This document shows positions 8,890-16,625 of a stretch of DNA of 64,000 bases, in pieces. Position 1 is the first letter of the stretch, and each line of letters opens with the position of its first letter. The position numbers and the translations under genes were made by a program. Source of the stretch: JAGWAJ01 sp965215155 (GTDB lineage: Bacteria; Acidobacteriota; Vicinamibacteria; Vicinamibacterales; UBA8438); assembly GCA_965215155.1 (NCBI GenBank), contig CBDCCY010000004.1, positions 3,100,001-3,164,000 of the forward strand, written 5' to 3'. A model generated the notes under the pieces. That model had not been told where the DNA came from. It worked only from the letters and a program-made list of their open reading frames with translations, and ran no database searches.

Positions 8890-10272
8890 ATGAGAAGCCC
8901 GATGCGAGGCACAGGGGCGGAGCGACCCGTACGAGCGACGAAGTCGAGGAAACTCGATGGAGCAAAGGGGTCGCGTCATCCAGCGTGTCCCGACGGTCAA
9001 CCGCGCGTGCGGGAGGAGCCGTCGAGCCACGCGAAGCCGTTTCGTATTTCCAAGTGGGTGGTTTGGGAGGCCTACACTCGGGTCAAGGCGAACCAAGGAG
9101 CAGCTGGCGTCGATGCCGAATCTGTCGAGATGTTCGAGCAGGACCTGAAGAACAATCTCTACCGGATTTGGAATCGGATGTCGTCGGGCACGTACTTCCC
9201 GCCTCCGGTCCGAACGGTCGGCATACCGAAGAAGGACGGAAGCGAGCGCCGCTTGGGCATACCCACTGTCGCCGACAGAGTTGCCCAGACGGTGGTCAAG
9301 ATTTACCTGGAACCGGAGGTGGAGCCGCAATTCCACCCTGATTCGTATGGGTATCGCCCGCGGAAGTCAGCGATCGACGCACTCACGGCAACCCGGCAGC
9401 GATGCTGGCGTTACGACTGGGTGATCGATCTTGACGTCCGCGGCTTCTTCGACAACCTGGACCACTCGCTCGTCATGTGAGCGGTCCGGAAGTACACGCG
9501 GTGCCGGTGGATTCTGCTCTATGTGCAGCGGTGGCTGACCGCTCCCATGCAGCAGGACGACGGAACCCTGGTGCCGCGCACGACGGGGACGCCCCAAGGG
9601 GGCGTCGCGAGCCCGCTCCTGGCCAATATCTTCCTGCACCTCGCGTTCGACGACTGGATGCGGACCACGCACCCGGACGTTCCGTTCGAGAGGTACGCGG
9701 ATGATATCGTCGCGCACTGTCGGACGGAGACGCAGGCGCAGCAGGTCCTGTCGCACATCAAACGTCGTCTGGCGCAATGCCGGCTGGAGGTACATCCGGA
9801 GAAGACGCGTATCGTCTACTGCAAGGATGACGACCGGCCGGGGCAGTATCCCACGGAGCAGTTCACCTTCTTGGGATACACGTTTCGCCCTCGTCGGGCG
9901 AAGAATCGATGGGGTCAGTACTTCATCAGCTTCCTACCGGCGGTGAGCAATGCGGCAGCGACGCGGATGCGGCAGACGATGCGACGTTGGCACCTCCCTC
10001 GGCGCAGCGACAAGGCCATCGACGACCTGGCCCGCATGTGGAATCCTGTCCTTCGTGGCTGGATTCAGTACTACGGCCGTTTCTACAAATCGGCCCTGTA
10101 TTCGGCCTTTCGCCACTTCAACGACCTGTTGGTCCGATGGGCCATGCGGAAATACAAGAGGCTCCGGCGCCATCGCCGCCGCGCCACACATTGGCTCGGG
10201 GGTCTTGCGCGTCGCGCGCCCCGGCTGTTCGCCCACTGGCATCTGCTGGGGTTGACGCCGGCGGCTGGATGA
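8890..10272 (+). pseudogene. ltrA: Group II intron B reverse transcriptase/maturase with an internal TGA
   Basis: The RT motifs are complete across one frame: IPKKDGSERRLGIPTVADRV, YGYRPRKSAIDAL, VIDLDVRGFFDNLDH, GTPQGGVASPLLANIFLH, RYADDIVAHC, then a maturase/thumb region with NPVLRGWIQYYGRF. A TGA at 9478-9480 follows HSLVM, where relatives have Arg (HxLLMRAVRKHT-like), so a single C-to-T change in CGA would explain it. Start ATG 8890 gives 461 codons including the stop. If the stop is real the protein is dead, and the intron would need a maturase from elsewhere. Confidence 0.85.
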
Positions 10273-10275
10273 TGG

Positions 10276-10310
10276 GAGCTGTATGAGCGGAGACGTTCAC
10301 GTACAGTTCT
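10276..10310 (+). ncRNA. Group II intron B domain V hairpin
   Basis: GAGCTGTATGAGCGG pairs with the complementary half ending GTACAGTTCT. It has the size (about 34 nt) and position (just after the RT stop) of the catalytic domain V, and is followed by a domain VI-like stem (CTGGGGG...CCCCCGGG). Confidence 0.8.
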
Positions 10311-10349
10311 GCGAGCGCCTGGGGGTGCAATTCCCCCGGGCGACTCACC

Positions 10350-10924
10350 GCAACATCTACGTTCGCAGCCATCGGGCCGGCGACCGCGTCATGCGCAGCG
10401 TCTGCCACTTCCTGACCACTCGACTGCGGTTGAAGGTCAACATGTCCAAGAGTGCCGTGGCTCGGCCCGAGGAGCGCAAGTTCCTGGGTTTCCGCATCTC
10501 GAACGACGGTCGCCAGCGGCAGATTGCGCCGCAGGCGCTCGCCCGGTTCAAGAAGCGAGTCCGGGAGCTGACTCGCCGGACGCTCGGCGTGAGCTTGCCG
10601 CAGCTCGTCGAACAACTCGCGCCCTACCTCGTTGGGTGGCGCGGCTACTTCGGCTTCTGTGACGCTCCCCGAGTGCTCGCCAACTTGGACGCGTGGATTC
10701 GCCGGAGGCTGCGGATGTACCTCTGGCGGCAGTGGCAGTCTGGGCGGCACCGCTTCCAGGAACTGCGGCGACGAGGCGTCTCCCAGTTTCCTGCAGCAGT
10801 CGCCGCCGGGTCACCGACCGGGTTCTGGCGCATGTCGAGCCACCCGGCCGTCCAGCAAGCCCTGCGCAATCGCCATTTCGACTCGGTCGGCCTCCCGAGA
10901 GTGGCTGGGTCTTCCCATGCATAA
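10350..10924 (+). pseudogene. ltrA: Group II intron A reverse transcriptase/maturase, C-terminal part
   Basis: The second part of the split protein starts with NIYVRSHRAGDRVM, which directly follows YADD in related RTs. It continues through VARPEERKFLGF, a maturase X domain (GVSLPQLVEQLAPYLVGWRGYFGF), and a basic C-terminal region ending SSHA at the TAA. It has no start codon of its own; the frame is open from 10283 only because intron B's 3' end happens to be open. It is intact once joined to 7656-8472. Confidence 0.9.
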
Positions 10925-10931
10925 CTCAATC

Positions 10932-10969
10932 GAACCGCCGTGGTACGTGACCCGTATGCCCGGTGGTGT
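10932..10969 (+). ncRNA. Group II intron A domain V hairpin
   Basis: GAACCGCCGTGGTACGTG pairs with CCCGTATGCCCGGTGGTG, seven bases after the RT stop. The fold is domain V-like and is followed by a short domain VI region up to the leuC junction. Confidence 0.7.
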
Positions 10970-11004
10970 GACAGGGAAAGCTCGCGAGGGCCTACCTATG
11001 TCAA

Positions 11005-11086
11005 TCAAGCGTTCGAGGGGTTGCGCCTGGCCGGACGCCGGGTGCGCCGACGGGACGCGACGCTCGCGGACCACAACGCGCCCACC
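11005..11086 (+). pseudogene. leuC: 3-isopropylmalate dehydratase large subunit, second exon fragment
   Basis: Reads QAFEGLRLAGRRVRR then LADHNAPT, which continues LeuC directly from the residues encoded before 5088. Homology ends at 11086, about residue 66 of a protein that should have about 470 residues, so the gene is also deleted at its 3' side. The DNA then passes in another frame into an unrelated gene remnant. Confidence 0.85.
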
Positions 11087-11473
11087 GCGGCCTCGGCATC
11101 GAGGATCCTCAGCATCCTCAGGCGATTTCTCGAGATCGCAGCGTGTTCCTTGGAAAGCTGCACAGCGGCGCCCTCGACGAGGATCTCAAGTACAAGTATC
11201 GAGACTCGTATCTCTACGAGTGGGCGTCGGGACGCGCCGACAAGCCGATCGACCACCTCGTGCTGATCGCCCTCGACACGCTGGACGCCGCGCTACTGGC
11301 GAACAGGACGACCTCGCTCGGTCGGCAGTTGCCGTTGCGGGGACCGCATGGGCATCCATGGATTCGGCCGATTTGTCCGATTCTGCGCGGTATTCAACAT
11401 CGAGTCGTGGAATCGGCGCTTCCCCGGGGATCCCGTCGTCAGGCGCGTGTCAACGCCGGGGTTCGACGGGTAG
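11087..11473 (+). pseudogene. 3' remnant of an unrecognised gene with a frameshift
   Basis: One frame reads DRSVFLGKLHSGALDEDL then YLYEWASGRADKPIDHLVLI and LDAALLANRT. Near 11330 the protein-like sequence moves to the next frame: GIHGFGRFVRFCAVFNIESW, NRRFPGDPVVRR, stop at 11471. Both parts have real protein composition and together look like the C-terminal half of a conserved protein. The family is not recognised. There is no start; the left end is a rearrangement junction with leuC. Confidence 0.55.
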
Positions 11474-11518
11474 GGGGCATTTCCGTCGGGTCGCTTCCGC
11501 GACCGGGCTGGAGGTAGC

Positions 11519-13896
11519 ATGTCACGCTTCCTGCGGCTTCGTCTCCTGGGGCGCCGCGCCGCCGCCCACCCCGGCTTCACCCTCGTCGCCCTGGCGACGC
11601 TGGCCGTCGGCATCGGTGCGAACGTCGCCATCTTCACGGTCGTCAACGCGGTGGTGCTGCGGCTGCGGCCGCTGCCGCTGCCGGACTCCGAGCGGCTGGT
11701 GGTGCTGCGACACGCCGCGCCGGGGCTGGCGCAGCTCGGCGAGCTGCCGATGTCGGACGCCCTCTACTTTCTCTACGCGGAAGAGAGCCGCACCCTCGAC
11801 GGGGTGGCGGTGTCCCGCGACCTGCAGGCGAGCTTCACGGGTCCCGACAACCCGCAACGGGTGCAGGCGGCGCGCGTCACCGCGTCGTTCTTCGACGTGC
11901 TGCGGACGCCGCCGCGCATCGGCCGGGGCTTCACCCCTGAGGACGACCGTCCCGGCGCGGCGCCGGTGGTGGTGCTCGCCGACGGGCTGTGGCGGACCCG
12001 TTTCGGGGCCGACCCGGGCGTGGTCGGCCGCGTGGTCGACATCGACGGAGAGAGCGTCGAGGTGGTGGGGGTGATGCCGGCCGGCTTCAGCTTCTCGCGG
12101 CCGAACGCCGAGATCTGGCAGCCGCTGGGGCTCGACCGGGACGACACGCAACTCGGTGCGTTCGGAATCAACGGCGTCGCCCGCATCGCCGTGGGCTCGA
12201 CCCCGGAGCAGGTGCAGGCCGAGCTCGGCGCGATGCTGTCGAACCTGGTGGAGGTCTTTCCCGACGAGGGGGCCGCCCCGATTCTCGCGAACGCGGGGTT
12301 CCGGCCGCTCGTCGACCGGGCGCGCGAGGTGGTGGTCGGCGACATCGAGGCGACGTTGTGGATGCTGCTCGGCGCGGTGGGGTTCCTGTTGCTGATCGCG
12401 TGCGCCAACGTCGCCAACCTCTTTCTCGTGCGGTCCGAGGCGCGGCACGGCGAGGTGGCGATTCGCGCCGCGCTCGGCGCGGGCCGCGGGCGGCTCGCCG
12501 GCTCGGTCCTGGCCGAGAGCGTGGTGTTCGGGGTGGCGGGCGGCCTCGCGTCGCTCCCGCCGGCGCGGCTGGCGGTAGAGCTGGTGGTGTGCTTCGGCCC
12601 CCGGGCGCTGCCGCGCCTGGACGAGATCTCGCTGGACGCGACGGTGCTGCTGTTCGGCCTCGCCGCATCGGTCGCGGCGGGTTTCCTGTTCGGGGTCCTG
12701 CCGGCGTGGCGGGCGAGTGCGGTGGCCGCCGCGGGCCACATGACGGCGGGGGCGCGCGGAGCCACCTCGGGCCGGGAGCGGCAGCTCGCCCGCCGGGGGC
12801 TCGTGGTGGTCCAGATAGCCCTGGCCCTGACGCTGCTCGTGGGGTCGGGCCTGGCGGTGCGCTCGTTCCAGAAGCTGGCCGCGGTGGACCCGGGCTTCGA
12901 CCCGACCGACACGCTGACCTTCGGACTGGCCCTGCCCCTCCGCGACTACGAGGCGCCCGAGTCGCGGCTCGCCTTCCACCGCGGGGTCGTCGATCGCCTG
13001 CGCGCCCACCCCGGCGTCGCGGGGGCCGCCGCGGCGACCTCCGTTCCCCTGGGCGGTGCGGTGTCCGGCTCGGGGCACAGCATCGAGGGCCGACCGCTGG
13101 CCGAGGGGGAGGTGCCGCCGGTGTTCATGTGGAAGCGCGTCTCGTCCGCCTATTTCGACGCGATGGGCATGGAGCTCGTCGAGGGCCGGGTGTTCGACCC
13201 CCTCGACGGCGAGCGCGACGCCCCCGTCGTCATCGTGTCGCGGGCGGTGGCGCGCGCCCAGTGGCCGGGAGAGAGTGCGCTGAAGACGTGCACGAAACCG
13301 TGCTGCACGAAGATCCACCGGCGATGGCGTACTACCCGCTGGCCGGGATCATCAACGGCGAAGACGTCCTTCCCGTGGTGCGCACTCCGAACGCGGCGGG
13401 GCTGGCCGGCGCCGCCCGCGACGCGGTGCGCGGGCTCGACCCGGCTCTCCCCATCGCCGAGGTCGAGACCCTGGAGACGCTGGTCGGACGGGCGCGGGGG
13501 GAGCGGGCCTTCGTCATGACCCTGCTCGTCGTCGCCGCCGCCCTCGCCCTGCTCCTGGGTTCGATCGGCCTCTACGGCGTCGTCTCCTACCTAGTGGCGC
13601 AGCGGCGGCGGGAGATCGCCATCCGCGTGGCGGTGGGCGCGCAGGTTGCCGACGTGCGGCGCCTCGTGCTCGTGGAAGCGGGCGGGATGGCCCTGCTCGG
13701 CGTGGCCGTGGGGGCGGCGTCGGCAGTGGTGCTGACCCGCCGGCTGCAGGCCCTGCTGTTCGAGACGGCCCCGCTCGACCCCGTCGTCTTCGGTGCGGTC
13801 TCGGTGTTGCTGGCCGCGATCTGCCTGCTGGCGAGCTGGGTGCCCGCGCGGCGCGCCGCGGGGATCGATCCGATGACGATCCTCCGCGCCGAGTAG
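11519..13896 (+). pseudogene. ADOP/MacB-like FtsX permease, frameshifted
   Basis: The start ATG follows a GGAGG site. The N-terminal span (LVALATLAVGIGANVAIFTVVNAVVL) followed by a MacB periplasmic domain, four FtsX-type spans, and the repeat of the same plan in the second half are typical of acidobacterial duplicated orphan permeases. In-frame reading ends at 13519. From about 13280 the correct sequence lies in another frame (VHETVLHEDPPAMAYYPL through GIDPMTILRAE, stop 13896). Around the break, the roughly 20-25 residues that normally lead into GDV appear to be missing, so this is likely a small deletion rather than a single-base error. There is no cognate ABC ATPase next to it, as usual for this family. 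Confidence 0.75.
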
Positions 13897-14129
13897 AACA
13901 GACCCGGAACCCGCCTTCGGCGTTGCGTGCGCTCCGCCGCCGGCCGTCCGGAGGTGATTGGCCTCGACAGTCGAGCGGGAACCCGCCTTCCGGCGTTGCG
14001 CCGCGCTTCGCCGGACCTGCTCCTCGCCGGGCGCTTTCGCGATTCTGCGGAGGCGTCGTGTTCCACGTCGGCAGGGCGGTCGGTTGGTCGATAGCGGGGT
14101 GGGCGCGGAAAGTCGGGGGCGGAAACGAC
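13897..14129. other. Intergenic, nothing recognised
   Basis: High-GC sequence between the permease end and a strong hairpin. Contains two similar stretches with AACCCGCCTTC(C)GGCGTTGCG at about 13909 and 13979, a short direct repeat of unknown meaning. Confidence 0.4.
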
Positions 14130-14170
14130 ACCGGGCCGGGCGACGGCTGGCACCCGTCGCCCGGCCCGGT
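14130..14170. terminator. Perfect 17-bp hairpin, probable bidirectional terminator
   Basis: ACCGGGCCGGGCGACGG (14130-14146) pairs perfectly with 14154-14170 around a 7-nt loop, with partial further pairing (GACACC/GGTGTC) outside. It lies between the plus-strand permease and a possible minus-strand gene, so it could end both. There is no T-tract on either side. Confidence 0.6.
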
Positions 14171-14204
14171 GCATGGTGTCCGCAAGGAGGACTGCGAGAC
14201 GGGT

Positions 14205-14748
14205 CTACCCGCCCAACCGGGACGGGGCGGGTCGCGCCGGCCGGACGGCCCCCGGCGCCGGGGCCGACGTGGCGGTGTCGAGGCGCGAACGCGCGTTCTC
14301 CAGCGAGTCGGCCAGGCGCACCAGCCATTGCGGCGCACGGCTCGGGAAGCGATCTCCGGCCGCCCCGGCGGTCGGGAGCCTGTCGCCGAGCGCCCGGCCC
14401 CGACAGATCGGCCGCGGGGCGCTGCTCGCCGCCGGCGGACTCCTGGGCCGCATCGTCTGCCGGCGCGACCTGGGCGCCGTCCGGAGCGGGGCCGCCGCCA
14501 GGCTCGACGACCGCGGGCTCGGCAGCGGGACTACCGGGCGGCTCGCCCGGTGTCAGCGCCGCCACCGGCTCCGGGAGCGGCGCTTCGGTCGCCTTCCCCG
14601 ACGACGGCATGGCCGCGATCGCCGGCTCGAGGGCGGCCGCCGCCGTCTCGGCGATCGCCGCGAGCGGCGCGGACGTGTTCAAATTCCGCACGTCGGCGTC
14701 TACGCGCCGGGCGATCTCGGCGGAAACCTGCCGCGCGACGATGGTCAT
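14205..14748 (-). pseudogene. Possible small Ala/Pro-rich protein, frameshifted
   Basis: The minus-strand frame from 14748 begins MTIVARQVSAEIARRVDADV and runs into a low-complexity A/P/E/G-rich stretch. Protein-like sequence then continues in the neighbouring frame (APQWLVRLADSLENARSRLD), ending at a TAG-like stop at 14205. The switch would be near 14390. No family is recognised. The composition looks coding, but the case is weak because the region is very GC-rich and all frames are open. Confidence 0.35.
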
Positions 14749-14814
14749 CTGGGCTTCCGCATGGGGCAGTCGACACGCGACCGGAGCACACGGAGGCTTG
14801 ACGGAGCGTCTGCT

Positions 14815-16308
14815 TCAACTACCGCGGTCGCACGTTTCGATCAGGTCACGGCCGCAAGTCGTCGTCGGGTCGGTCCTGCCAGCCGGACTGCCAGCCGTTT
14901 CCGGTCCTGCCAGCCGTATTGCGGCCTCTTCAGACCCGTTATAAGATCGCCTTTTTTCAATGAATACGGCATCCATTGGAGTTTCCGCGGACTTGTATAC
15001 GGACTCCCAATCCTTGCCGCCGGTGGCGTGCGGGCAGGTGAGCATCTCCTGCCCCTCGGCGCTGAAGATGAGCTCCGGGTTCTCGGTGACCGCCCCGGTG
15101 GCGCCGTCGATGCCGCTGATCACGTTCTGGGTGATGGTCGGCCGGGCCCAGAGGAACTCGCCGGTCGCCCGGTCGAGGGTGTAGACGACGCCGGTCTTGC
15201 CCGGGATGCCGGTCAGGACCCGGCGCACCTCGCCCGCGCGGATGCGCGGGTTGATCCACTCGACGGCGCTCGCGTCCGGCGTGACGGCGGTGTCGACGAG
15301 CAACCGCTCGAAGGGGTGGTCGAGGTCCCAGTGGTCGTTCAGGTGCTGGTAGTACCACGCGATCTCGCCGCTGTCGAGGGCGAGGGTCGAGTTGTGGTAG
15401 AGGTGGCGGTTGTCGGTTCCGCCGATCAGGAACTTGGGCGCCGGGGAGGTGACCGACGTCCCGATGTAGACCAGGTTCAGCTCCGGGTCGTAGCTCGGCA
15501 CCATCCAGGCCCCGACGTGCTTCCGTTCCTCGAACGGCACCCCGCCCCAGCTCTCGTCGCCGGGCTCGCCGGGGGCCGGGATCGTGCGGCGGCGCCAGAG
15601 CTCCTCGCCGGTCCGCGCGTCGTGGGCCGTGATGACGCAGCCGTCGGGGCCGCCGGCCGGCATGCAGCTCCGGCCCGAGATGGCCTTCCCGTCGGCGACG
15701 ATGGGGCCCGACGTCTGCGTGGCCGGGTTCTCGGTGTAGTCGAGGATCTTCGTCTCCCACGCCAGCTCGCCGGTCACGGCGTCGAGCGCGAAGATGTGGT
15801 CGTCGGCGCTGGTGTCGATGATGAGCGAACCGTAGATCGCCAGGTTGCGGTTGTTCTGCCAGAGGGTGTTGAAGACGTAGTCGCCGATGTCGTCGGGCAC
15901 GTCCCGCCGGTGCTCCCAGAGCAGATCGCCGGAGACCGCGTCGATGGCCTGGATGACGTCGGCGGGGTTCGGCATGAACAGGACGCCGTCGTAGACCAGG
16001 GGCGTGCCCTGCTGCCGCCCGTCGGTCATGGCGCGCGACCAGACCATCCGCAGCTCGCCGACGTTGCCCCGGTCGATCTGATCGAGCGGGCTGTAGCCCC
16101 ACCCGTCGAGCGTACGGCGCCACATCAGCCAGTCCTCCGGCGCAGGCGCCTGCAGCATTTCGTCCGTGACCGGCACGAAGTCGGAGCGCGACTGCGCGTG
16201 GGCGACGGGCGGCGAGGACGAGAGGGCAGCGCCAACCGCACCCAGGGCGGCGGCGAAGAGCGCGACGGGAACCGGGAGACCGGCGAGGGCGCGAGCTGCT
16301 GTCCGCAT
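14815..16308 (-). pseudogene. PQQ-dependent dehydrogenase, C-terminally truncated
   Basis: The start at 16308 (MRTAARALAG) is preceded by GGAGG, giving a signal peptide that ends near VAHAQ. The body is a beta-propeller of the quinoprotein alcohol dehydrogenase type, with repeated W-motifs (GELAWETKI, TGEELWRRR), a Cys pair (SCMPAGGPDGC) and the WDLDHPFERLL segment near the active site. Family proteins have 600-700 residues. Here homology ends at GGKDWES (about residue 437) and is followed by about 60 unrelated residues from locally AT-richer DNA. The final blades are missing, so activity is doubtful. Confidence 0.8.
14876..14917 (+). repeat. Three direct copies of CTGCCAGCCG
   Basis: Exact copies at 14876-14885, 14889-14898 and 14908-14917, within the foreign tail of the truncated dehydrogenase. 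Copies one and three share the longer GGTCCTGCCAGCCG. Confidence 0.7.
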
Positions 16309-16625
16309 GCGAAGACCCTCCTGAGTTCCGGGTTGGCTGGCTTCAGTGTACCCCTCAATGCCCGGCATCGAGCGGCTGCGCGACGGTGCCTCTCACGAAG
16401 GCGGCATGCACTCCCGTGCACGACCGAACCCGCGAGGGTTCGCCCGAACCGCCGTGGACCGGGGCGATTCGTGCCGCCGGGGGGTGGCCGAGCCGACCGG
16501 AAACCGCTACACTGGGCGGGTGCTGCGCTTGGCATACATCATGTCGTGGTTGCGTGATGTCCTTCCGGGTCCCCGTGGTCGACGTCGATCTCATCGGGAC
16601 GTCGGCCCCATTTACAGGAAGCAGG
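16309..16625. other. Divergent promoter region
   Basis: A 317-bp gap between the divergent dehydrogenase and TonB receptor genes; it must hold promoters for both. No clear sigma-70 box pair could be assigned. The receptor frame is open upstream to 16386, but that part lacks protein-like character. Confidence 0.4.

Larger units (their letters stand above)
8473..10349 (+). mobile_element. Group II intron B nested in the RT gene of intron A
   Basis: The element starts with GTGCGCC immediately after the YADD codons of the host RT and ends at about 10349, after a domain V hairpin (10276-10310) and a domain VI-like stem with loop GTGCAA. Splicing between 8472 and 10350 gives YADD-S-NIYVRS, the expected RT continuation. 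The last dinucleotide is CC rather than the common AY, so the true end may differ by a base. Its own reverse transcriptase has an internal stop. This is a twintron-like arrangement. Confidence 0.85.
5088..11004 (+). mobile_element. Group II intron A inserted in leuC, itself carrying an IS and a second intron
   Basis: The element starts with GTGTGCC, the group II 5' consensus (GUGYG), right after the leuC exon. Domain I text (GGAGGTGGAAGTCCTCTGC, then CACAGCCTGATGGAGGC) precedes the IS, and its continuation (CGAAGCGCAAGGGCG, then ACGAACAGGAATCGG) follows it. A domain V hairpin lies at 10932-10969. The 3' end is set at 11004 so that the leuC frame is restored (CC+T, CAA, GCG). The encoded reverse transcriptase is split at 8472/10350. 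Without its two passengers (2089 bp for the IS plus one target copy, and 1877 bp) the intron would be about 1.95 kb. The end positions are accurate to about 1-2 bp. Confidence 0.85.

Noticed and set aside
11522..13318. 598-residue minus-strand ORF opposite the permease
   Set aside because: Its composition is Arg/His/Glu/Gly-rich and repetitive, as expected for the antisense of a high-GC coding strand. The plus strand has recognisable FtsX motifs.
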